Positions 48,307 to 56,609 of a DNA stretch of 64,000 nt are shown piece after piece. Position 1 is the first letter of the stretch. Each line of letters starts with the position of its first letter. This DNA comes from a bacterium (lineage in GTDB: Bacteria; Planctomycetota; Planctomycetia; Isosphaerales; Isosphaeraceae), in contig WGMM01000005.1 of assembly GCA_016125085.1 (NCBI GenBank), positions 62,001 to 126,000 on the forward strand, written 5' to 3'. A program made the position numbers and the translations under genes. The notes beneath the pieces are model-generated. The model saw nothing but the letters and a program-made list of their open reading frames with translations. It ran no database searches and was not told the DNA's origin.

Positions 48307-50552
48307 CGCAAGCCGATCGAAACGAACCGCGGCGGCGTAATGCATCGAAGCTGTTCTACGGCACCGAGCCGTTCGTCGACGACTTGCCAGCCCAGGGCGA
48401 CTGGCATGGCGGAACCGTCCGTTCCAGGATCGCGCATGGCCGGCTGATCCGTCTCAAGTTCAGTCCCGAATTCGACTGGTCCCAGGTCGTCGTCGTCACC
48501 GCGGCGGATATTCCCGGCAAGAATCTTGTCGTCTGCCATGAAGAAGATCAGCCAAGCCTTTGCGACGGCACGATCCGCCATTACGGCGAACCTCTGGCCC
48601 TGATCGCGGCCCCGGATGGTGAATTACTGCACAAAGCTCTGCGAGCCGTCGAACCGGTCGTCGAGCCGCTTCCTGCCGTGTTCGACCCATTCGAAAGCCT
48701 CAAGGGCGAGACCCGGATCTTCGGCAAGGACAACCTGTTTCTGGAGATTCCGATAAGCAAGGGCCATGCGGCGAAGCAGTTCGCAAGCTGCGATGTCGTC
48801 GTCGAGACGAACCACTTCACCCCGGCCCAGGAGCACGCCTATCTGGAAACCCAGGGCATGCGTGCCACCCTTGAGGGTAACGGCGTTCGGATCGAAGGTT
48901 CCATGCAATGCCCCTATTATCTGGTGGCCGGCGTTGCGCGATTGCTGGGAATTCCTGAAACCGATGTGCGTGTGAGCGCCATGCAGACAGGTGGCGGCTT
49001 CGGGGGCAAAGAAGACTTTCCCACAATGCTCGCTGGCCACGCGGCACTGTTGGCCCGAAAATGCGGCCGGCCCGTGCGGATGATTTATTCCCGTAGCGAA
49101 GACATGGCCGCGACCACCAAACGCCACCCGGCATGGATCCGCCGTAAAACCGGCCTCAGCCGGGCAGGGCAGTTCCTGGCGATGGAGCTGGACGTGGTCC
49201 TCGACGGCGGTGCCTACGCCACGTTGAGCCCGTTCGTGCTGTCGCGGGCCGCACTTCATGCCGTCGGCCCGTACCGATGCGATCACGTTTCGATCTGTGC
49301 ACGAGCCGTCGCGACCAATCATCCGCCGAATGGCGGATTTCGCGGCTTCGGCTGCCCCCAGGTCCATTTCGCGACCGAGACGCATATCGAGGCCTGCGCT
49401 GAGAAGCTTGGCGTCGATCCTGTCGAACTGCGCCGGATGAATCTGATGAAGCCGGGCGATGCGATGCCGTTCGGGCAGCTATTGGGGCCGGGAACGTATC
49501 CTGGGGTCGTACTGGATGAGGCATTGCATCGTTCCCGTTTCGAAGAGCGCCGAGCCGAGATCGAAGCGAAAAACCGGACGAGCGAACGCCGGACCGATTC
49601 CGGCGATTTCGAAAAACGTGGCATCGGCCTTGCGATGTTCATGCACGGAACGGGGCTGAATGCCTATTGGGAGAAATCCGTCCGCAGCCGCGTGCGACTT
49701 GCAGCCACGGCCGAAGGCCAGGTGTGTGTTCTGACGGCTCAGGCGGAATTCGGCCAGGGCACTTTGACGGCCCTCGCAAAAATTGCGGCCGAGTCTATCG
49801 GTCTCGCGGATTCGGACATCCTGATCGATCACCCGGACACAGCCTTAGTACCCGACTCGGGACCGACCGTGGCTTCCCGCACGGTTTCGATCGTCGGTTC
49901 GCTGATCCACGAAGCCGCGAGCCGTCTTCGCCAGCATATCGAGGAACGTGCGGGATTAGCGGCGATCTATGATCCGCGAAGGCTCAAAGCCGCGATCGCC
50001 AGCTGCGTTTCGGGCGGCGATTCGATGGTTTTCGAAGCGGAGTATTCCCCGACCGATGACACGGACGACGCAAACACGTGGGCTCCGCCGAATGCTTATC
50101 CGGCTTATGCCCTGGGTTGCTGTGTGGCGGAAGTCAAAATAGACACGCTGACGGGCGAAATCGGTGTCGTCGATGTCCACATGATTTGCGATGCCGGCGC
50201 CGTGGTGTGTCATCGCCTGGCGACGAATCAGGTCTTCGGCGGTGCCGTTCAGGGAATCGGCTGGGCGCTGACCGAAAAACTGGCCTGGAACGAATCGGGC
50301 GGCATGCGTAACGCAAGTCTTTCGGATTATGCGATTCCGTCCGCCGCGGACGTTCCGGAGATTCATGCACACTTTCTCGATGATCAGCACTCGGAGCGTT
50401 ACCGATACCCGATAGGATTGGGCGAATTGCCGATGGAAGGGCCGGGGCCCGCGATCGCCAATGCTGTCGCGATGGCGACGGGGCGGCGGCCCCGGCGATT
50501 GCCGATCAGCCCGGAGTGGATCGTTTGCAGTCAAGGTCCGGAAGAATCATGA
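48303..50552 (+). CDS. Molybdenum hydroxylase large subunit (xanthine dehydrogenase family)
   Basis: This 749-residue molybdopterin-binding subunit has family motifs MQTGGGFGGKEDFPTMLA, VRMIYSRSEDMA, NGGFRGFGCPQV, EFGQGTLTALAKIAAE and the C-terminal GLGELPMEGPGPAIANAV, whose Glu matches the catalytic base. It would hydroxylate a heterocycle or aldehyde, electrons passing to the Fe-S and FAD subunits encoded next. The start is GTG 48303, overlapping the preceding stop in GTGA; longer readings run back into that gene. The substrate is not decided by sequence: xanthine is the default, but CO-dehydrogenase-like or nicotinate-type activities are possible. Confidence 0.93.
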   Translation: MTQADRNEPRRRNASKLFYGTEPFVDDLPAQGDWHGGTVRSRIAHGRLIRLKFSPEFDWSQVVVVTAADIPGKNLVVCHEEDQPSLCDGTIRHYGEPLALIAAPDGELLHKALRAVEPVVEPLPAVFDPFESLKGETRIFGKDNLFLEIPISKGHAAKQFASCDVVVETNHFTPAQEHAYLETQGMRATLEGNGVRIEGSMQCPYYLVAGVARLLGIPETDVRVSAMQTGGGFGGKEDFPTMLAGHAALLARKCGRPVRMIYSRSEDMAATTKRHPAWIRRKTGLSRAGQFLAMELDVVLDGGAYATLSPFVLSRAALHAVGPYRCDHVSICARAVATNHPPNGGFRGFGCPQVHFATETHIEACAEKLGVDPVELRRMNLMKPGDAMPFGQLLGPGTYPGVVLDEALHRSRFEERRAEIEAKNRTSERRTDSGDFEKRGIGLAMFMHGTGLNAYWEKSVRSRVRLAATAEGQVCVLTAQAEFGQGTLTALAKIAAESIGLADSDILIDHPDTALVPDSGPTVASRTVSIVGSLIHEAASRLRQHIEERAGLAAIYDPRRLKAAIASCVSGGDSMVFEAEYSPTDDTDDANTWAPPNAYPAYALGCCVAEVKIDTLTGEIGVVDVHMICDAGAVVCHRLATNQVFGGAVQGIGWALTEKLAWNESGGMRNASLSDYAIPSAADVPEIHAHFLDDQHSERYRYPIGLGELPMEGPGPAIANAVAMATGRRPRRLPISPEWIVCSQGPEES

Positions 50553-51028
50553 AGATTCAGATGAACGTCAACGGTCAGGAGCGAATCCTCGACGTTCCGC
50601 CGCTGCGGAGGCTGATCGACATACTCCGCGAAGACATGGGGCTCGTCGCCGCCAAAATCGGTTGCGGCGAAGGCGAATGCGGGGCCTGTAACGTTCTGGT
50701 CGACGGCGAGGCCGTCAGTGCGTGCCTGATTCCGGCGGTTCAGATCGACGGCTGCCGGATCGTCACGCTCGAAGGGCTGGCCACTTCGAACGACGACGCC
50801 CTGGCGGCACTCCACGGCGCATTTCTCGAACACGACGCATCGCAATGCGGCGCATGCATTCCCGGTATCGTCATGACATGCCGCGGCATGTTCGATGACC
50901 TTCGGAACAGGCGGCCATCGGAGGCCGAAGTACGTGGCCTGCTGGCCGGTCATCTCTGCCGCTGCACCGGTTATGAAGCGATCGTGCGCGGCATCCTGAA
51001 GTGGCTGGAAATGAAATCCGAACCATGA
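50549..51028 (+). CDS. Molybdenum hydroxylase [2Fe-2S] subunit
   Basis: This 159-residue protein has an N-terminal plant-type ferredoxin fold with the cluster motif GCGEGECGACNVLVDGE and a distal Cys in VSACLIP. The C-terminal helical domain has a second cluster (QCGACIPGIVMTCRGM, LCRCTGYEAIVRGI). It shuttles electrons from the molybdenum centre to FAD. The ATG at 50549 overlaps the large-subunit stop as ATGA; its own stop overlaps the FAD subunit start the same way. All cluster cysteines are present. Confidence 0.96.
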   Translation: MKIQMNVNGQERILDVPPLRRLIDILREDMGLVAAKIGCGEGECGACNVLVDGEAVSACLIPAVQIDGCRIVTLEGLATSNDDALAALHGAFLEHDASQCGACIPGIVMTCRGMFDDLRNRRPSEAEVRGLLAGHLCRCTGYEAIVRGILKWLEMKSEP

Positions 51029-51915
51029 GCCGAACTTTCGCCGACGCCAAAGTGCATACGCCTGCGAATCTCGAGGAAGCGCTCGATTTCCTGGCGAATC
51101 ATGCGAACGAAGGCTGGAAGCCTCTCGCCGGCGGCACCGATGCTCTCGTTCCGATCTATCGTGACGGGGCCGAACCGACGACACCCTGGCTGAATCTTCA
51201 GAAATTACGCCCGGAATTGCGATTCGTGCGCCGGACTTCGAACGGATTCGAAATCGGCGCGCTGGCGACCATTTCCGACCTGATGGCCAATCGCGATTTG
51301 TGCGAGACCTATCCGATCGTCCGCCAATGCTGCCAGCACTTCGCCAGCCCGGCGATACGTCATCGCGCGACGGTCGCGGGCAATCTGGCCAATGCATCGC
51401 CGGCATCGGACATCGCCCCTGTCCTCTTGGCGCTCGAAGCCGAAATCGAATCGGCGAATCATGCCGGCCGACGATTCGTGACGCTCGATGCGTTCTGGAC
51501 GGGATATAAGGCAACCGTTCTCGCGCCCGATGAGCTGATCGTTTCGGTTCGGATCCCGCATCGCGATCTTGCGGCGAATGCCTCTATGTTCCGGAAAGTG
51601 GCGCCACGGGCGAGCAATTCGATCGCCCTGCTGAATTGCGCCGCGATCGGCACGAGAGATTCTGCGGGAACCTGGACGAATGTCAGGATCGCGCTGGGCT
51701 GCATGGGGCCAGTTCCTATGAGGGCCAGAAAGGTCGAATCCGCCGTGGAAGACCATCGCTTCGATGACACCTGCCGCGAAGAAGCGAAAGCCCTATTGCA
51801 ATCGACACTCAGGCCTATCACGGACTATCGTGCGACAGCCGAATATCGCATGCTCGCCGCGACGAACCTGGTTTCGGCATTCCTGGATCGCACCGCCGGC
51901 AACTGGCATAGTTAA
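51025..51915 (+). CDS. Molybdenum hydroxylase FAD-binding subunit
   Basis: This 296-residue protein has the CoxM/XdhB-type FAD fold: KPLAGGTDALVPIYRD near residue 40 and RHRATVAGNLANASPASDIA near residue 115 for FAD binding. A C-terminal CO dehydrogenase flavoprotein domain follows (DHRFDDTCREEAKALL, RATAEYRMLAATNLVSAFL). It passes electrons to NAD or another acceptor. It ends the operon 47569-51915 and is followed by an AT-rich stretch. Confidence 0.94.
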   Translation: MSRTFADAKVHTPANLEEALDFLANHANEGWKPLAGGTDALVPIYRDGAEPTTPWLNLQKLRPELRFVRRTSNGFEIGALATISDLMANRDLCETYPIVRQCCQHFASPAIRHRATVAGNLANASPASDIAPVLLALEAEIESANHAGRRFVTLDAFWTGYKATVLAPDELIVSVRIPHRDLAANASMFRKVAPRASNSIALLNCAAIGTRDSAGTWTNVRIALGCMGPVPMRARKVESAVEDHRFDDTCREEAKALLQSTLRPITDYRATAEYRMLAATNLVSAFLDRTAGNWHS

Positions 51916-51960
51916 CTATTATTCATATTATTATATCTGGTTATATAAATATATGGATTT
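51916..51960. other. AT-rich island after the molybdenum hydroxylase operon
   Basis: About 45 bases consist of nearly only A and T with few interruptions (TTATTCATATTATTATATC, then TATATAAATATATGG), in sharp contrast to the GC-rich surroundings. No gene or terminator is visible in it. Confidence 0.5.
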
Positions 51961-52192
51961 TTGCACACCTGTCCTGTCTCTTACGCTGGCGAGGATGCCC
52001 TGAAGCCAGCTTCGAACATCACGAAGAAGCTTACCGGAGATCGCTCAGGATCGAACTGCCGAAACCTCTCAGATATGCGATAGTCTATGTATAAACATGT
52101 AATCACTTAAAATTTCGTCAAAAAGTATCCGATGACCGCTTTTCGTGCGGGCGATTCGTGATTCCGTACGGACTCGAAGAATACGTTCGGGG

Positions 52193-52792
52193 TCAGTCGT
52201 GCGAACTCTCGGGCAGCACGGCGACATGGGGCAGGTGGCGATAGTCGTCGTCGAAATCGAGCCCGTAGCCGATCACGAACCGGTTGGGAATTTCGAAACC
52301 GATGTAATCCGGATCGATCGCGACGACCTGACGGCCGGTTTTCCGAAGCAGAACGAGCGTCTTGACGGATGAAGGGCCGCGCTGGGCGATCAGGTCGACG
52401 AGGGCCGAAAGCGTATGCCCGGTATCGAGGATGTCGTCCAGAATGATGACGTCGCGACCCGCCACTTCGGGAACGAAGGCGTCATTGATGACGAGCGCAC
52501 CGGCCTCGGTGACCGCGCCTTTGTAACTGCCGGCCTGGATGACAGCGATTCGGGCCGGGATTCGGATCGACCGGGCAAGGTCGGCCAGCAGCATCATACT
52601 GCCGGTCATCACGCCGATCAGGGTGAGCGGACGGTTTTCGTAATCCCGCTCGATCATCTTGGCGAGTTCGGCCACGCGGGACTGGATCTTTTCGCTGTCG
52701 ATCAGAACTTCCACTTCTATCGTGCTCCGGATGAAAGAACTGGGCAATTCGCAAATCTTATCAGAAACAGGCCTGCCGTTGCGAACGGACAT
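52193..52792 (-). CDS. hpt: Hypoxanthine (guanine) phosphoribosyltransferase
   Basis: This 199-residue purine salvage enzyme transfers ribose phosphate from PRPP to hypoxanthine or guanine. The PRPP-binding motif VIILDDILDTGHTLSALVD is clear, as is the earlier LTLIGVMTGSMMLLADLAR and the purine-site segment DYIGFEIPNRFVIGYGLDFDDDYRHLP (quoted in part). The start at 52792 gives about 20 residues before the core, slightly longer than average; 52885 is less likely. It lies convergent to the molybdenum hydroxylase operon; a purine-metabolism link is tempting but not supported by transcription. Confidence 0.95.
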   Translation of the reverse strand: MSVRNGRPVSDKICELPSSFIRSTIEVEVLIDSEKIQSRVAELAKMIERDYENRPLTLIGVMTGSMMLLADLARSIRIPARIAVIQAGSYKGAVTEAGALVINDAFVPEVAGRDVIILDDILDTGHTLSALVDLIAQRGPSSVKTLVLLRKTGRQVVAIDPDYIGFEIPNRFVIGYGLDFDDDYRHLPHVAVLPESSHD

Positions 52793-52817
52793 CACGCCGG
52801 AACCGTCGGAAGTTCCG

Positions 52818-52855
52818 AAAAAAAATCCGGATGCGACGCACTTCGTCACATCCGG
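52818..52855 (-). terminator. Strong rho-independent terminator of the PEP-CTERM gene
   Basis: On the minus strand CCGGATGTGACG pairs with CGTCGCATCCGG (one mismatch) and is followed by ATTTTTTTTC. Confidence 0.92.
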
Positions 52856-52933
52856 CGAATGTTCTGTCGAAGCGAATCCGATCACGATCGCGACAGTCGC
52901 CAGGCGAGGGGACCTCGACCCGGCCAGGTTCGA

Positions 52934-53620
52934 TCAGGCGGTGACGGCTTCCGGACGGCGATTGCGATATCGGATCGCACGGGCCGTGCCGAAGCTGATC
53001 CCGACGAGCCAGATCGCGATCGAATAGGGCTCGGGTACTTGAGTCGTCGGGAGGTTGACCGGAGGCGTTTCGGGCGTGCTCGGCGTTTCGGGAGAACTCG
53101 GGCTTGTCGGCGGAAGCGTCAGAGCCGTCAGGTCGAACGAGTTCGCGGATGTCGTCGTCGGCAGGAGGTTCAGCGTACCCTTGAAGTTCGGATCCAGATC
53201 GAGCGAAAACCGGACCTTGCCGTCGGCGGCCAGGCCGGGATCAGGGTTGCCGTTGGAGTCCAGGATCGGCACGAAGCCGGAGAGTTTGCCATCGGCATCG
53301 CGGCTCGGCTCGACGCCGAACAGCATGACGAGCTGCTGAACGCCGTCGCCGTCGCCCAGAAGGACGGTCATGTTCTGCTTGTTGAATCCGGTCGATCCGT
53401 CAAGCACTTTCAAAGGGCTCGAACTGGGGTCGGAGGGAACGACCGAAAATGCCGGCTGAACGTCGGCCTGAAAAATTGTGAGTCCACCCATCCCGGGTTT
53501 CGGCGTCAGTTCGAAAGTCGCGACTTGACCGGCATCCACCTGCTGCGAAGCGCAGGCGAGGGCAAGCGAAGTCACGACCAGCCGAAACGGGTTTCCAAGA
53601 TTACCGATGCGACGGAACAT
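52934..53620 (-). CDS. PEP-CTERM sorting-domain protein
   Basis: This 228-residue secreted protein has an N-terminal signal (RLVVTSLALACASQQVDAG) and the C-terminal sequence TQVPEPYSIAIWLVGISFGTARA followed by RYRNRRPEA. This is a PEP motif, hydrophobic helix and basic end. The body (ATFELTPKPGMGGLTIFQAD) is beta-rich, and a Ser/Pro/Thr-rich linker (SPSSPETPSTPETPPVNLPT) precedes the sorting tail, a probable glycosylated spacer. No exosortase gene is in the window. A strong terminator follows the stop. Confidence 0.9.
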   Translation of the reverse strand: MFRRIGNLGNPFRLVVTSLALACASQQVDAGQVATFELTPKPGMGGLTIFQADVQPAFSVVPSDPSSSPLKVLDGSTGFNKQNMTVLLGDGDGVQQLVMLFGVEPSRDADGKLSGFVPILDSNGNPDPGLAADGKVRFSLDLDPNFKGTLNLLPTTTSANSFDLTALTLPPTSPSSPETPSTPETPPVNLPTTQVPEPYSIAIWLVGISFGTARAIRYRNRRPEAVTA

Positions 53621-54201
53621 TATGTGGGCTCCTCCTTGAAATCCTGGTATCCGCGCTCTTCAGCGGACAACCTGGGAACCGAGAGCTGCAGATGGCCTCG
53701 AATTCCCCATGTCCGTCACTGTGTCTTCACCGATCGAATCGATCCATCATCTGAGCGTTCGTGCCTTGAGCCCGTTCGATCATGCCGCTGGTCTGGTCGT
53801 ATCCATACGATTTCGACGGGACACCCGGATTCATTCCGGGGTTCGACATGTTCGGACGAGCACAAGGAGTCGATAGCACGACTCCCGGCAAGCGGTGGGA
53901 ATTCTGACAGGTCGCCAATTTTCGTCAAGATCAAATCGAAATCTCACGACACGATCGTTGAGAGGCAACAGGAAATGCACACTTATCTTTTGACGAAATA
54001 AGATATTGCATCCGCTCGAAACGTTCATGTGCGACCGTTCGAAAAGTGCTGGCCGGATCGGTCGACTTGCCGGACAGGCACGATGGATTTCACGATTCGA
54101 TAGAATAGTTTCGTGAGCTTTTTCGTCCAATCTGTCGGAAGGTCGATTCGGTGCCGCCTGGCCAGTCATGCCTGCGGTTCGTCGAAAAGCGGATGCCGTT
54201 C
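53621..54201. other. Intergenic region between PEP-CTERM and sigma factor genes
   Basis: This 581-base divergent region holds the promoters of the two flanking genes, none of which I can assign. It includes one candidate small reading frame on the minus strand at 53727-53918, listed separately. Confidence 0.5.
53727..53918 (-). CDS. Possible small protein, 63 residues (low confidence)
   Basis: A TTG-initiated frame ends NMSNPGMNPGVPSKSYGY, then DQTSGMIERAQGTNAQMMDR. The composition is unlike the arginine- and serine-rich antisense frames seen elsewhere, and its codons end mostly in G or C as in real genes. There is no clear ribosome site, and a stop lies two codons upstream of the TTG. The true start may be the internal ATG, giving about 40 residues. 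It could be a fragment or chance. Confidence 0.25.
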   Translation of the reverse strand: MATCQNSHRLPGVVLSTPCARPNMSNPGMNPGVPSKSYGYDQTSGMIERAQGTNAQMMDRFDR

Positions 54202-54936
54202 ATGAGCGACGATCGTACGAACCTCCGGACCGCGATGCCTGAGCAAGGCGGGCCGGTCGATGATCTCGTGCGGCGTGCCCAGAATGGAGATGCGGCCGCG
54301 TCCGAAACGATCTTTGCAGAGCATTGGGGAATTTGCCTGCGAGTGGCCCGGCGGATGACTGGTTCGGATGCGGACGCGGAAGACGTCGTTCAGGAAGCCT
54401 ACGTGAAGGCGATCATGAATTTCCAGCGTTTCGACCATCGATGCGCGTTCCGAACGTGGCTCCTGCGGATCGTCACGAACGCCGCGACGGATCATCTTCG
54501 GAGGCGTCGGCGGAAAACGATGCTGCTCGATTTTTCGTCCTGGTTCTCAGGCGGACCGCTCGAAAACGCCGAACCCTCCAGGTCGGACGATCCTTCCCTG
54601 CCCCTGCAGAACGCCGAACTACGCGTCAGACTCGACCAGGCCCTGGGCGAACTGAGCCAGACGACCAGAGGGGCCTTCGTCCTCTACGCCGAAGCCGGCA
54701 TGACCTATCAGGAAGTCTCCGAGGCCCTCGAAATCCCCCTGGGCACGGTCATGAGCCGTATTCACAGTGCACGCAAGAAGTTGCGTTCGATCATCGAAGC
54801 TCTCGACGACGAAACTCCGGCGGGCGGTCCGAGGCAGGTGCCGGTATCGCCTGAGACACTGGGCACGAACGACCCGATACGTCACATTCTGCCGAACACG
54901 GGCAACGGTCCTCTCTCGCACAACTTGACCTGGTGA
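54202..54936 (+). CDS. ECF-type RNA polymerase sigma factor (sigma-70 family)
   Basis: This 244-residue protein has region 2 (IFAEHWGICLRVARRMTG, ADAEDVVQEAYVKAIMNFQRF, AFRTWLLRIVTNAATDHLRRR) and region 4 (ALGELSQTTRGAFVLYAEAG, MTYQEVSEALEIPLGTVMSR, IHSARKKLRSI). It is an extracytoplasmic-function sigma factor with a 30-residue acidic N-terminal extension and a C-terminal tail. The start could be ATG 54193 or 54202; neither has a strong ribosome site. It is followed by a small membrane-anchored gene whose start lies 8 bases after its stop, the expected position for an anti-sigma factor. Confidence 0.93.
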   Translation: MSDDRTNLRTAMPEQGGPVDDLVRRAQNGDAAASETIFAEHWGICLRVARRMTGSDADAEDVVQEAYVKAIMNFQRFDHRCAFRTWLLRIVTNAATDHLRRRRRKTMLLDFSSWFSGGPLENAEPSRSDDPSLPLQNAELRVRLDQALGELSQTTRGAFVLYAEAGMTYQEVSEALEIPLGTVMSRIHSARKKLRSIIEALDDETPAGGPRQVPVSPETLGTNDPIRHILPNTGNGPLSHNLTW

Positions 54937-54944
54937 GGTTTACG

Positions 54945-55472
54945 ATGACGGGGCACGATCGAGAAAACTTGAGATTCGGCCAGGACCCGGCGGATTCGGA
55001 TCGACTGCTGCGTTCCTGGAACGAGACCCGCCCGGAACCGGTCGAAGCCGATTGGAGTTCGTTCTGGGCAAGTGCCCAAAACGAAGCCGCTCGGCGGAAC
55101 CTGCAACCCGGTCAGGTATCGGGAGGCATCCGTCTGAAGCTCGCGCTCGCGGCCAGCTTGCTCATCGGCCTGAGCATCGCCGGATTCCGGAATTTCCCGC
55201 GGACCGACGAACTGACCGGAGGGCCTGTGACGATAGTCGCCGGCACGCAGGAATCATCAGTCATCGGCGATTCGATACGAGATCCGCAAGTGTCGATCGA
55301 CCTGGGTGAGAACGACTCGCTGGCGGTCATCCGGGTCGGCTATGAGGAATGCCCGATGCCGAACCCGTGCGTGGAGTCGGTCGAAACCTATGCATCGTCC
55401 GGCTCCGAAAACGGCGCGCTTGCGTCGAACTTCCAGCTGCTCAACGAGTTCGAGTCGATCGCGTCGGAATGA
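54945..55472 (+). CDS. Single-pass membrane protein, candidate anti-sigma factor
   Basis: This 175-residue protein has a soluble N-terminal part of about 60 residues (RLLRSWNETRPEPVEADWSSF), one membrane helix (LKLALAASLLIGLSIAGF) and an outer C-terminal domain with two cysteines (EECPMPNPCVESVE). It has no HxxxCxxC zinc motif, so it is not a ZAS-type anti-sigma. Its position directly after the sigma gene suggests it controls that factor, which is inference. GAGG eight bases upstream favours ATG 54945 over a GTG at 54933 that overlaps the sigma stop. Confidence 0.7.
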   Translation: MTGHDRENLRFGQDPADSDRLLRSWNETRPEPVEADWSSFWASAQNEAARRNLQPGQVSGGIRLKLALAASLLIGLSIAGFRNFPRTDELTGGPVTIVAGTQESSVIGDSIRDPQVSIDLGENDSLAVIRVGYEECPMPNPCVESVETYASSGSENGALASNFQLLNEFESIASE

Positions 55473-55501
55473 TCAGGATTGCCCTCAGGAGTCAGACCGT
55501 G

Positions 55502-55993
55502 ATGACTCGCCTCGAATTTGTCCGGCTCGCTTCGTGCGCCCTGATCTCTCCGGCACTTCTTGCCCCTGGCGCTTGTGCCGCTGAAGCATACGCTCAACCG
55601 GCGGCGAACGATGAGCCGCCTTCCCGCCAATTGACGGTGATGGCGATCCATGCGCTCAAGGGCGAGGAATCGGTCGACCCGAAGCTGGCTTCCGTCGAGT
55701 CGCGGCTGTCCCGGTTGCTGCCGAATCACGCGTTCTCGCTTTGGGAAGGCAAAAGCCGCCGGGTCGCGGAAAGCGAAACGATCGTCCTGGATTTGAAGAA
55801 CAGGATGAAGCTGACGATCCGGCTGATCGAAGCGGAAGATGCCGACGGCAAGGTTCAGATCGAGGCTCGCCTGGAAACCGACGACAAGGTCCATCTGAAG
55901 TCGACGATCCGTACTCCGCCGAACCAGCTTTTCTTCCTGGATCACAAGATCGATGAGCCGGAGCATCTACTCATCGCCGTCGGAGCGAGATGA
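55502..55993 (+). CDS. Secreted protein of unknown function in the sigma cassette
   Basis: This 163-residue protein has a signal sequence MTRLEFVRLASCALISPALL, then cleavage near ACAAEAYAQ. The mature part (SRQLTVMAIHALKGEESVDP, ASVESRLSRLLPNHAFSLWE, KLTIRLIEAEDADGKVQIEA) is beta-rich and unrecognised. AGGAG lies ten bases before ATG 55502. An alternative ATG at 55469 overlaps the preceding stop and would add 11 residues before the signal. It completes a three-gene cassette with the sigma factor and membrane protein. Confidence 0.7.
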   Translation: MTRLEFVRLASCALISPALLAPGACAAEAYAQPAANDEPPSRQLTVMAIHALKGEESVDPKLASVESRLSRLLPNHAFSLWEGKSRRVAESETIVLDLKNRMKLTIRLIEAEDADGKVQIEARLETDDKVHLKSTIRTPPNQLFFLDHKIDEPEHLLIAVGAR

Positions 55994-56026
55994 CGTTTCG
56001 TCATGCCGGAGGGCCTGTCTTGCGAT

Positions 56027-56460
56027 CCGATTCCGGGGGTGTGCCACAATTTTCTGGGGGATTTGGCGGAGACGGGCAACTTGCAGAGGTTGCCAGGCTT
56101 GCGATGCATGCTCTTCTTCTGCCCTGAAGGGGCATTCGGAATCCAGCCCCGGGTGTAGCGAAGCGGAACCAGGGGTATCGGGAAAAATCGGATCTCGATG
56201 TGAAGGATTACCATTCGCGGGCCGGGACCGTGGTCCCGGCCCGCGAATGGTAATCTATGAGGAAAATCGGGCGCTCGATCCGTTTCGGCACCCGGGGCGT
56301 CGCTGCGCTTTGCCTCGGGCTATGTGCCGAATGCCCCTTCAGGGCAAGGCTTTCAGTTGCGAAGTCCAGTTCGGACGATCAAGTCCAGAGCGTCATCGCT
56401 TAGGGAACCATGGGAAGTCGTAGATTCGCACAAGAAAATCTGGGCACACCCCGATTCCGG
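56027..56460. mobile_element. Putative MITE/REP-like element with nested inverted repeats
   Basis: Three nested structures are visible. The outer pair is GGGGTGTGCC-ACA-ATTTTCT (56036-56055), matched in inverse as AGAAAAT-CTG-GGCACACCCC (56433-56452). The middle pair is GCCCTGAAGGGGCATTCGG (56121-56139) and its exact complement at 56327-56345. The centre is a perfect palindrome at 56206-56255. A 10-bp direct repeat CCGATTCCGG (56027-56036 and 56451-56460) borders the outer repeats as a target duplication might, though that sequence is common here. No transposase is present. It may instead be a structured RNA or a REP-type repeat. Confidence 0.6.
56206..56255. repeat. 50-bp palindrome with 24-bp perfect arms
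   Basis: Arms GATTACCATTCGCGGGCC... and the exact reverse complement are separated by two bases (GT). It forms the core of the surrounding nested element. Confidence 0.95.
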
Positions 56461-56609
56461 AACCGGCTGAGGACCGGAGTTGGCAAGATTCCTGAATTGA
56501 TTAGAATGCCGGAAACGACGTTTTAGCTTCATCGGCCGGATTTCCGTACGGAGTGAAGCTCAAAAAATCGTCACGCGGATTCAAGGCCTCAGGGAAGGGG
56601 TTCGGATCG

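Larger units (their letters stand above)
55994..56609. other. Intergenic region holding a composite inverted-repeat element
   Basis: In this 616-base gap no frame has coding character. It is largely filled by the nested repeat at 56027-56460. Confidence 0.6.
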
